Origin: Heliopora coerulea
Lineage: Eukaryota > Cnidaria > Anthozoa > Scleralcyonacea > Helioporidae
Direction of reading: 5' to 3'
Length of the DNA stretch: 64,000 nucleotides
NCBI GenBank assembly: GCA_030142905.1
Contig: JASJOG010000202.1
Location: 248,001 to 312,000, forward strand
Shown: positions 1 through 9,880 of the stretch, one piece after another
Numbering within the stretch: the stretch's first letter is position 1
Layout of the letters: each line of letters begins with the position of its first letter
Made by a program: the position numbers and the translations under genes
Notes under the pieces: model-generated
What the model was told of the DNA's origin: nothing
Seen by the model: only the letters and a program-made list of their open reading frames with translations
The model's database searches: none

Positions 1-409
1 TTGAAAAAGGATTAAAAAAGCAAACAAAAATTTGTGGAAACACCATGTTAACGACAATAGTCTGTTTGGCTCAGTACAGTTACTGTACTCACCTGAAATA
101 ACATACGAACACAATGGCATTTACCATGGATTGTTAATTCAAATGCAATTCCACATAAAGATATGAATTCCAATCAGATAATAACTGCAAATTCAAAATT
201 CTGAATAGCATGTGACAACATCTACTGTAATTTGATTGTGGGGTTTGTTTAACATTAGCTTGGATTAGAGGTGTGTTTTGTTTTAACGCACTTCACTTAT
301 ACCACGGTCTCCACAATGGGCCCTGTCAACAGCCTTATAAGGGGTGTTCCACTGTACTATCAACAACTTTAGACTGAGATAAAAAGTTCACTAGTGTTTG
401 ATAAACCAG

Positions 410-489
410 AATACACATTTAAGGAAAACAATATATTTTTTAAAAGCATACATACATAAAAAATATATCGTTTTCCTTAAATGTGTATT
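410..489. repeat. AT-rich hairpin with 33-nt arms
   Basis: Arms 410-442 and 457-489 are nearly perfect inverted repeats (AATACACATTTAAGGAAAAC and its complement), with a 14-nt loop. It is likely a palindromic mini-element; no target duplication was identified. Confidence 0.75.
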
Positions 490-629
490 GACCTTGTTGC
501 TACTGAGAAATTATGGTAAAACCAGAATACCCATCCAGACAGAATGGCATTTCTTCAGATGGGTTTAACTCCTTCCTGTAAACTGCTCTCTTATCATGAG
601 TAAAATTAGTTGTATTAGCCTGAGTTTAA

Positions 630-1470
630 CAAATAGAAATAGTTCAAGTGTCTCTGTGCTGCAATAGAAACATGAATGACATCATTTTAATAAGAAATGT
701 GTCCACCCCAGTGAACTCAATTTCCATATCTGGAATGCTAACTGACCAATGAAAAGTGAAGCCAAGATGGCCACCCATGGAGGCCAATTTTGGACATCAG
801 TTTCAGTCCCCTACACAACTTTTTACTCTTTTCTGAAGAGTTTTCTTTGAAAATACACACAAAATATTTCTTTAAAAGACAGAAACGAGTTTAAGAATTT
901 TAAATACATTTCTACAAAGTCAAACTGAGTTACAGACTATATATTTTCCCAAAAATAAATTACCAAACTAATGAGAAACCTAACAAAACGGCCTCAAAAA
1001 ATTACTTTTGGAAACTACTAAGTGCTTGTCCTCTTTTTACTGTTAGTTTACCACTTTCAGACAATTTAGTGCACTTGTCAGGCCACACGGCAACAATGAA
1101 TCTTTTTAAATACTTGATAATGTAAAACTAGTCCAGTAATGTTTTGTTTGAACACTTTTTCTATGGTTGACAATGTTTTTGAAGCTGAACCAAACACAAA
1201 CTGAAAACTGAAAACTGAAAATAAAAGTCATGTAAAGGACTGAAACTGACATCCAAAATTCTCTCCATGGATGGCCATCTTGGCTTCACTTTTTGCACAT
1301 GCAAATGACTGGGAGTGAGCATTCCAGATATGGAAATTGAGTTCACTGGTCCACCCTTACTCTAATATAGAATGAAAATGATGTCAGTGCATTTCTGTTA
1401 TCTGCAGGAATATGTGGCTTGTTCTAACAGAGCATGAGTAGAATAACACATTATTTTATAAAAGATAATA
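630..1470. repeat. Older repeat split by the hAT element at 709-1348
   Basis: The flanks of the hAT insertion (about 630-700 and 1357-1470) match, in order, the repeat copies at 23480-23830 and 48070-48410. Shared phrases include a 'tctctgtgctg..atagaaacatgaatgac' stretch and an 'attttataaa' end. The hAT element therefore landed inside an older copy. Confidence 0.6.
709..1348. mobile_element. Non-autonomous hAT element (copy 1), 640 bp
   Basis: It starts CAGTGAACTCAATTTCC and ends with the inverse, with terminal inverted repeats of about 120 bp. It is flanked by a perfect 8-bp target duplication, GTCCACCC (701-708 and 1349-1356). CAG...CTG ends with 8-bp duplications are the hAT hallmark. 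No transposase is encoded. A second copy lies at 33807-34490. Confidence 0.9.
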
Positions 1471-2368
1471 AAAGACGTATCCTGACAGATAGGAGTTAAT
1501 ATTCTTTTGTGGCCATATCAATCCATCTTGCTTCATTCTATAATATATTCCAAACAAACAATTCTATGGAGGCTAACTGGTTCAAACTTTTGACATAATA
1601 GGAATTATTTTGACATACAGAAGCATGATATTAAGCACTTCATGGTCAACTGGACTCACTGCACCTCTCAAGTAAAAGAGTTAACTAATCATGAAGTACT
1701 GCATAGCATATGTCCTCATAATAATGGTTAACGATAAGTGTGTGATCCTGACTTAACCCTTTAATGCCCAGTGTCATTTATATAGGACACCTCTAAAACA
1801 AAAGAACAAAAGAATGGACTGAGCAAAAACAAAGGTAGAACAATGAACAAAAGAAATGAGTTTGGGCATTATAAAGTTGAGGAGGCTAAGGGGTTGTTTA
1901 TATGGAGCTGTGCCAGTCCTCTTGGTAAGGCTAGCCATAGCAAGAGAGCTGAATTTCACCTTGCTTTTTACGTGGGAATTTTCTGGCCATTCTAACAGGA
2001 CTGGATCTAGCAGTCGTGCATAACAGGAGGGCCAGCCCTTCTGAGTGTGTTGGCCATGCAATATTTCCAGCCCTGCTCAGTGAGATCTTGGGTTATTAGT
2101 AGTACGATCTCGTATAGGAAAGCTGGCCTTCCTCTCGTGTAAATGAAAACAAGTTTTACAAGAGAATTCACAGGGAGGCGAGATGTCCGCAAAAAGGGCC
2201 AGCCCTACAAAGAAAGCTGGCTCGCTTTCATGCAAACACCACCTAACTGAAATGTATACAAAAGAATAAAAGCGCCACTCCTAGCATGAATAAGGCGTGC
2301 ATCACAACCAAACTGTCAAACACGCCAAGCAACAAATCTCCCATTCCTCCTATTGATTGTAAACTTAC

Positions 2369-2894
2369 CCAATTTTTCCCCCATGTCCAAAATTTTTGCT
2401 GTTGTTTCGTCTACTTCCTCCTTGTTTTGGCATATAAGTTCAATTTCTCCAAGTTCGTAACCAAAGTTTGTTTTATCAAGGTCGATATGAAATCCACCAG
2501 GGAGCTGATATTTTACCCTGAACGTGTCAAATGTTGCAATCGGTTTTATACCAAGTACGTCGATGGCATCTTCAACTGTGCTTTTCCCCTGCAGTCTTTT
2601 GCTGTCCACGTCGGGATTCAAAGAAAGGTGATAGATTATTTCCGTTTCGTTTGAAAACTCTTCGTACTGGTCAATTTTTACAGAACTTTGCTCCCCTTTC
2701 GAGGATAGAGAGCACTTTAGCTCCCATTGATTATCCCGTTTTCTCAACCAGTGGTCGTTCGAGGTGAGAGCAAACGTTTCGGAATCATAATAAGTGTCAT
2801 TAAAGTGAACATCTTTTAGATATTTCCCGCCATACTTTAGTAAACGTCTTTCAAAATCTTTGCCAGGCTTGAACTTCTTTTCAATCTCCAACAT
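2369..2894 (-). CDS. THTPA: Thiamine triphosphatase, first coding exon (partial gene)
   Basis: Thiamine triphosphatase hydrolyses thiamine triphosphate to the diphosphate in the cytosol. The 175 codons read here start at the ATG at 2894-2892 and show the CYTH signature ExExK at residues 3-7 (EIEKK), then the block DTYYD, the motif HWLRKRDNQWELKC near residue 48, and the later stretch ending in EKLG. This matches the animal ThTPase fold closely (family length about 230 residues). The open frame runs on to 2316, but a strong splice donor (GTAAGT, minus strand, 2368-2363) ends the exon, and the extra codons do not look like the family. The C-terminal exon was not found between 1 and 2368, so it probably lies left of the window. 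A transposon begins 139 bp upstream of the start codon. Confidence 0.9.
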
Positions 2895-4105
2895 CGTCAG
2901 CTTGTAGCAAAGGTCACCAAGCCACTTAGTACTGGCAAAGTATTACCAAATGTCGTACAGTTTCAAATTATCAGTTTGAAAACAGAGCAAGCGACATCGA
3001 TGGAATTATTATCAGAACTGATTATGGCGCACCACTGATCTGAAAAATAGGACTGGATCGCCCAACTATTGTTCAAAAAGTGAAGCCGGAAGTCAGCCGT
3101 GGCGGCCATATTGGAGTGACCACTTTTCAAGGTGCGCCGTATATTTTGTATAGGTTACATCGAAGAAATTGGAGGAGAACTTTCAACGTGTGTAGGTTCT
3201 TGGCGTATAATTGTCAAATTTTAAATGAAAACATGCCAAGGAGAGACAACAGGCTTTAAAATTGTCCGATTTTCTTTAAAATTACTGATTTTCCCGTGAT
3301 AAATTATCGACTATTGAGCAACGAGTGATCGTGTTGGTGGCGTGTACTGCACTTCGAGGTCTACTGCATAGTCTACGTAGTGTGGAGGTCAGAGATTTTT
3401 CCTTTTACAGTACCAGGTTTTATGGATGGAAAAGGCCGTGGTTGTTTGGCGTTCCCAAGCCACAAAATTTTAATAGATTCAAGGTTTCATGGGCCACATC
3501 TAGACAGCAAGCTGCCAATTGAAGATTCCTGGGCTGTACTATGACATGTAATTTGTTAAACTGGTCTCCAGTATGCTAAAGCAATTTATTAACATTTTTG
3601 CTACAATTCACAGGTGGCTGTTTCAGTTATGTTTGATTCATTGATATTTGGATTTTTAAACTTTAATGAACCTTTAAATGAACTGCTCTACACAGTCATT
3701 TGAAACAGAAAATGTTTCTCAGGATTAGAATACATTTGGTAAAAAATCTTTGTACTTTGCATATATTTGTAATATAATGTTTTAATGCCATTGCTTTATC
3801 AATTTTTAAAGAAATATACCATTAAAATAGATATTGATGGTATTTGAGGCAATTTTGCTTTGATAACACTTGCCATTTAAAGGTGTCTAAAGGTTTAGTT
3901 ATATGAAGTAATTTTAATTTTTCAATGCAGTTGTGTTTAGAGTTGTGCTGAAACTGTTTTGCTGTTGATCTATAAAACGAATTGTACAAGTTCAATTCAA
4001 ATATACACAATAAAAGCAACCAACCACCTTGTTTTAACTGATGTTGCATTTTGGTTTGTGAGAAAAGTAACTCATTCAGAGGGGTGCCATGAATTTGACA
4101 TTTAA

Positions 4106-5131
4106 CTAAGGGTGAAGATATTCTTTAGCCAGTTTGTAAAGTTTAAGTTTGTCTTCTGTTAAGGTTGATTCTTGAAGTGCCATAGTTCTTTCCTCAAACT
4201 GTGTAAGTTGTTCACTTGTTAAAGCAGGACTAGTTGGTGGAATGTCTACTGAACTGTCATCAAGTGGGATAGGTCCATCCCAGTCAATAACATACTTGTC
4301 AGTTACTTAAGTAGGATTGGTACCTTCTTCAGATATCATCAATGAACCTTGGACACAAAGCTGAAGGGGCATACAGTTGTTTGTTGTGGACATGGGATGT
4401 CTCAACCAGGCAGCAGACCATTCATCTAAACAATGGTTTATGTGATGAAGGAATGCACCATAAGTCATTCTCTGCTTAAGAGTCCAAGATATTCAGATCC
4501 TCCATTAATGAAAACAGCTCGTGGTAATTCTTTAAAACATCCTTAAATACATCCCACCAGAGGTGCTCAATTTGTTGATTGTGCATGCTCTTATCCACAA
4601 GAGCTGACCCCTTACCTGGACCACAAGTGTTTAACTTATTCTTGACAACATCCACATTTTCAGTTCCCTGACAACACCACACCTGGTTCTGGAGGGCAAT
4701 CCTCAGTTTTCTACTGCTTTTATGAAATTTTAGAATACTGTGGCAGCTTCATGTGAACTCACATGAAGTAGTTCTGAAGTTGAACGGATACTAAACCTGG
4801 CTTTTACAAGCATTGTGAGCTGTTCCTTACTAATTGCATACTTTGGTCTACCTGGTTATCCCATGAAAACAGCATTTTCTTTGATGTTCATCTCTGAGCA
4901 CTCTAAAATTGACCATGCACTGCTAAACAAATTGAATATTTCTTCTGGTATTCTTGTCAAGGAGTCTAAGACAATGACAAGCTTCTGAATTTCTTGAAGC
5001 TCTTCTGCTATGTGAAAACTATCAGCACTATGAACACTAGAAACAATCTCCCTTAATTTGGATGTTATTACGTCTTTCAACTCGGCAGCGAAATCTGTCA
5101 CCATGTTCGTTTGTCTTTCTGCCCTGCTCAA
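4106..5131 (-). pseudogene. Integrase-like (DDE) transposase remnant
   Basis: Read on the minus strand in pieces. The N-terminal part (5131-4856) is helical, then one in-frame stop (TAA), then a segment reading GRPKYAISKEQLTMLVKARF, a helix-turn-helix-like motif known from 'integrase core domain' transposases of fish and cnidarians. After a large gap comes 4682-4476 with HNQQIEHLWWDVFKDVL, the family's conserved block next to the last catalytic acidic residue. Frameshifted C-terminal pieces follow (DWDGPIPLDD) and end at 4106. Most of the catalytic core is missing, so the copy is dead. Confidence 0.75.
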
Positions 5132-5169
5132 TGTACCAGCTACTCACACGCACATGAAATTTTGCTAGG

Positions 5170-5520
5170 TGATGATAATAGTACAACACTGTATAATAAT
5201 GCCACAGTGCATGATAATATCGAAACATTGCAAAATAATACTGAAACAGTGCCTAATAATAACAAATCGGTACAAATAATGAAACATTGCATAATAATAA
5301 CGAAACAGCGTGTGCCAATACAAACCAATGCTTTATAATAAAGAAACGGCGCATAATAATAACAAATCAACAGTGCATAATAATAACAAAGCAGTGTATA
5401 AGAAAAACAAAGAAATGCAAATTAATAACTAGACATTGCATGATCATGATGAACTTGGGAATAATAATAACGAAAAAACTGTATAATAATGAACCGGTAG
5501 AAAATAACGAAGCATAATAG
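5170..5520. repeat. Degenerate minisatellite inside the transposon
   Basis: About 20-bp degenerate units built on ACAGTGCATAATAATAAC repeat roughly 15 times. Several spurious open frames on both strands arise from this tract. Confidence 0.8.
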
Positions 5521-6221
5521 TTTTGACGGTAATGACACCCCATACTTACAAGTGAAATGTCCGTAAAAATTTTCTTTTTAACTTGGATTCTTCATCGTCA
5601 GATCCCTCACTATCACTTTGGGATGTGTTGTCGTTTCCTTTCATATTTTTTCTTCGTTTACTACAGCCATACGTACGAGTTTCCTCATTTTCATAATAGC
5701 CTTATAACAACGTTACCGAGAAAGTGGTCACTCCAATATCGCGCAGATTGAATTTCGCGGGCTTCATTTTCTCCCGCACTCCAACCCCTGGGTTGCGCAT
5801 TGAACTCTAAAAAGACTGGAACGATACCTGCAAACTGTATTTTGAAGCCAACATGGAGGCTGACCACTGAGGCTGACATGTAGGTCAATTTGCAGGTCAT
5901 CCCAGTCCCCTGAGCGATAAAACACGCAACCTATTGCAAAAAACTTAAGCTAAATTTCGGATTTTTTTGACAGTTTTCTTTTTCATCCTTAGTAAGTGGA
6001 AGACAATGTCGGTAGGACTGCATATTTGTCAGAATTAACTGTCAATGAAAAGTAATAGTTCAATACAACTTTTTCCCACGCGTGTTTTTGACCAACATGG
6101 CTGCCCCCATGTCGGCTTCACTCAATCGTGAGGCCAAGTATGACGAGGTATCGTTCCAGTCTTTTTATAGTTCAATGGGGTTGCGCGGTCCAGTCCTATT
6201 TTTCAGATCAGTGTGGCGCAC

Positions 6222-7585
6222 CAATAGGGGGGGAACCCAACTGAAAACCATGGTAGAAAAAACGCACAAATACTGTGGACAAGGCGTATTTATTTGACAA
6301 GTAAAAAAGCTACAAACTTGCTTGAAATGAGACTGACATATCTTCGAATTCTCACACTGGTTTACAAGTTATGTAGAGGGAAGGGAAAAGACAGCCACAA
6401 AAATCACTGAACCAGCGGTTTGACTAATACACAAATAGCAAGAACAATTGTACACCTTCTCCGTTGAAAATCAACCTATCATCTACTCGTGTTTGTCTTT
6501 TATGATTGAAACCATCAATTAACTTTTAACTATCCGAAAACCAAGAGATAAAAAAATTCAATACAAAATTTTAAGTGTGTATTACCAGGCGGCGTACTAG
6601 GTTAAAATGATCAATGAATGAAGTCTCTACCCAGTTTACATTAACCCTTCAAGAAAGTTGAAAGAATTAATTAGACAAGCCCAGAGGTGGCACCAAGAAT
6701 TCCTCGACACAGGGGCTAAGAGCTAAAGCCGGGGGTCGCGACCACGCCCCATTGACAATTTACTGATTTTAGGGTGGAAAGTTTCATGATATTTTTAGCA
6801 AGAAATAATGGCAACTACTGACTAGAAACAGCATTTATTTTTAGGTTTGTGACAGGTTGTGAAGAATCAATAATTTTTCTCGGCTAAATCAATAACTACT
6901 GACAAGTACTCATTAGCCTGCGTGCAGACTCCACCTGATAATAAAATCAGGTAGAGTCTGCGCGCAGGTTAGTATTCATAGTTGGTATAAAATATAAAGA
7001 TGTAGCAATCAGTGACAATTCCTGGACGAATTATTTTTACACAACTGGGGGACTAAGGTTCCTCGATGAGCGTTGTAACCCCCACTGCTGCCCTCGATGT
7101 ATCACTTATTTCAGGGCCCATTTACGTGATAACATTGTAGTATACGATTCTCCATCCTAGGATATGTAATGTTATCTCAAAGGGACAATTCCTACCTTCG
7201 ATTCGCTCATTAGAGTAGCAATTCGTGTACGCATGATCAAACTGGCCAACCATCCCTATTTCGTCGGAAATACTCGCTTCAGCTTGAAAATCCCGTATCC
7301 CTATTCATATGCCGTCGGGATTTAACATCTACATCAAAGAACACGTAGTCCAGGAAGATAATTTCGCCAAATTCTAAAAGTGCTGACATCCTTCGGAGAC
7401 CCAGTTAAAAATTGGCGCCAGTGGTAGAAAAATGGAGAAAATGACCAGGACATAAATTAGACTGGTTGCCTTTTAATAAGTCAGTAATGTAGGATTTCTT
7501 CAACTTCGTGTCGATGAATGTCTCAGTCTGAGGAATTACAATACTTTGTCTTTCACTACAGTAGCATTTTTCACAGGAAGCAAAC
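6222..7585. other. Intergenic, no gene seen
   Basis: AT-rich sequence with no recognisable coding content. There is a short inverted repeat around 6916-6968 (GCCTGCGTGCAGACTC and its partner). Small open frames here lack family similarity or codon structure. Confidence 0.4.
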
Positions 7586-8072
7586 ACAAAAATGACGATC
7601 TTTCAAAACAGTGGCAATTGAGGAACCAAGAGGAATGCGTAATCTTGTTAGGAATATCAAAGCCCAGCATATAATTTTGAATAAACCCATAATAATACAG
7701 ACATGAGTTATTGAAAATATTTTTAATATAGCTAACGTTTCGTTGCCAGTCCTGCAACATCTTCAGAGTAAGTGATAAATTTACATTTGATCTTTAACAC
7801 ACCTGGATTCACTCACGCATACACTTTATCGCACACTTAATTATTCACCGGTTTTCACCAGTCTTTTTGTTAATTACTTCTTGTCATTGCAAATAGAATA
7901 TTATATAGTCGAGAAAACCTTGTAAATTTATCACTTACTCTAAATCTGTTGCAGGACTGGCAACGAAACGTTAGCTAAATTAATAATATTTTCAATAACT
8001 CATGTCTGTATTATTATGGGTTTATTCAAAATTATATACTGGGCTTTGATATTCCTAACAAAAATGACGATC
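7586..8072. mobile_element. Fold-back element with 140-bp arms
   Basis: Arms at about 7645-7795 and 7920-8061 are inverted copies (outermost TTGTTAGGAATATCAAAGCC), both containing CTAACGTTTCGTTGCCAGTC. A perfect 15-bp direct repeat, ACAAAAATGACGATC, flanks the unit at 7586-7600 and 8058-8072. The left direct repeat lies 44 bp outside the arm, so the exact element boundary is uncertain. Confidence 0.65.
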
Positions 8073-8714
8073 AATTTACCGAGCATTTTTAACAGAAAAG
8101 GTCCTCTGGGATTGCTAGAAAGTGTTTCAAGATATCAAGATTTCAAAGTTTTCTGGAGGATCACACCCTCAGATTCTCCTTGTAAAATCCCGATTTGGCG
8201 TGGTCCTTAGAATGGACACTCCATGCGATGCACTCTTCGGTAAGCATATCTCTAGGCTCTCTCAGGGGACTAGCTAGCTTCACAGATTTATAAACATTCT
8301 GGATACTCTCAAGTCTACTTTCGGTAACACGCAAAACAAAATCTTAAAACGAGGAAGAAGGGCGCCCTCTAAGACGAAGAATTCGTCGGCTACGAATGTC
8401 GGTACCTTCGAAATATCTTGCCTTTATGTTCATCAGCTCAAATCCTCTTTTGCCCCACCCCTACCCCTACATCCAAATTATTTACCCCACCAGGGCTCAG
8501 TTATCCATTCACTGCTGATAGGATAAGACCAGACGCTCAAGACAATATAGTATTTCAAAATCTTTAATTAATAGTAATGCATGTTAAGTTTTTTGTACGT
8601 TCTATGTTGACAGTTTATAAAATGCTCTCATTCGACGACTCAAAAACTGATAAATCCTACATTATCTCAAAGTTAATTACAAAATTTCTAATAGTAGTGC
8701 TATGACGAAGATTT
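8073..8714. other. Intergenic, nothing recognised
   Basis: No exon, RNA gene or repeat structure stands out in this stretch. Confidence 0.3.
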
Positions 8715-9815
8715 ATGCTAAGTATTTATCCGGAGGTAAAAGACTTTAGTGGCGAAGATGAAACGAATCTCGAAACAGACGAAATAAACAAAGAAAACAT
8801 GAAAGAGTTCTCCATTTTTATTGCTTACCAAAAATCGGAGAATACAAAACATACCACCAAATACGACAAGCAAACCTTATGCAAGCTTTGTCGAAAGAAG
8901 AACGAGTAGAGGGAAGTGAAAGACGTACCTTTTTTCCACTGTAAAACTGAAAAATGGCGTAGCGTACAAACCTTCAACTCTTTCGTATTTTCGACGAAGC
9001 GTTCAGTGGCACCTCAACACAAAGGGTTCAACGGTGAATTTACTGAAAGAACACGGCTTCAAACTTTTAAAATTTCTTGAGAGGTGTTAAAATCCTGATG
9101 AAAGCATTACTGGTCGAGCATGGTAGTGGTAATCATCCACAAGCCACCCGAGAAGTAAGAAAGACTGAAGCGGATAACATTTTAGCCAAAGGATAGTATA
9201 ATCTCGAAAGATAAGTAGCTTTTCAACGTGTTTCCTGGTGGCTGTTTCCCTTGCATTCTTGTTTTCAAGTCAGAAATAAATCCCGATGTTTTGAGTGGGG
9301 TGACATTTCATTGGGAAAACGATCCTGAAAAAGGGAATGAAACCCTTGTGTGGAAAGCAGAGAAAGGATGCGAAGACTGTCAGCCCAGGGCAAGTCTTCG
9401 GGACGCCGAGTGTTTTCTCCCACTTTTCGAACAATTGACCATGAATGCAATTCGGATAAGTATTACAGAATATTCAAAAGCCATCGGCCTACACGGAGAT
9501 CAATCAACCAGAATCTGCATTCTACTTTGCCATTAGACACCAGCAAAGTCCAGGCGAGTCTCCCTTAGGGAAGAACGAAGTCGGGAAGCCACTATTGAAA
9601 GCTGCTCAAAACTATTCCGTTCGCAAAACTTGCATTTCAAAGCTACTCGATTCAGACGTACCTGTGATTGTGTAGCTCAGCTAAGTGGATTACCAGAACG
9701 TGAAAAGTCTCGATTCATACAAAGCAGCATCGATTCAACTTCAGCGAAGAATGTCGTTTGCACTCAGTCGCTTATCAGATGTCCAGGCAACAAGCGAGTT
9801 CCCTTAACGTCATTG
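8715..9815 (+). pseudogene. Tyrosine recombinase (DUF3504/Crypton-like) remnant
   Basis: Frameshifted plus-strand pieces match the C-terminal half of eukaryotic tyrosine recombinases found in cnidarian transposons. In order: YYRIFKSHRPT (about 9457), PLGKNEVGKPLLKAA (9569-9613), then NYSVRKTCISKLLDSDVP (9611-9664, with the catalytic Arg of the HxxR-like motif), NVKSLDSYKAAS (about 9697-9732, with the candidate catalytic Tyr) and RMSFALSRLSD (about 9747-9779). Stops and frame changes separate the blocks, so the gene is dead. The N-terminal part (8715-8909) is only weakly recognisable. Confidence 0.7.
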
Positions 9816-9880
9816 TTCATATTCACCAGAAAGATTATTTACTCTGTGACCAAGTCAAAGAGTTGCTACATAATGTGCAG

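Larger units (their letters stand above)
1..2368. other. Presumed intron of THTPA, repeat-rich
   Basis: No coding exon is recognisable here on either strand. It holds an AT-rich hairpin (410-489), a hAT-type element (709-1348) inserted in an older repeat, and otherwise unremarkable AT-rich sequence. If THTPA has its usual second exon, this is intronic. Confidence 0.5.
3033..6213. mobile_element. 3.2-kb DNA transposon with dead integrase-like transposase
   Basis: The ends are inverted repeats beginning CACTGATCTGAAAAATAGGA, flanked by a perfect 8-bp duplication TGGCGCAC (3025-3032 and 6214-6221). The similarity between ends continues to about 3125 on the left, but on the right it is split into 5703-5724 and about 6100-6213, so some 400 bp has been added at the right end. 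Inside lie a decayed minus-strand transposase (4106-5131) and a repeat tract (5170-5520). I cannot name the superfamily with confidence: the 8-bp duplication would suit hAT or P, but the transposase has the integrase-like motif described in its own entry. Confidence 0.88.

Noticed and set aside
1161..1346. Protein similarity between the frames at 1161 and 33800 as a gene family
   Set aside because: Both are reads of the terminal repeats of the same hAT element.
1774..2192. Minus-strand frames as the second THTPA exon
   Set aside because: They lack the family's C-terminal motif and contain no acceptor in the phase required.
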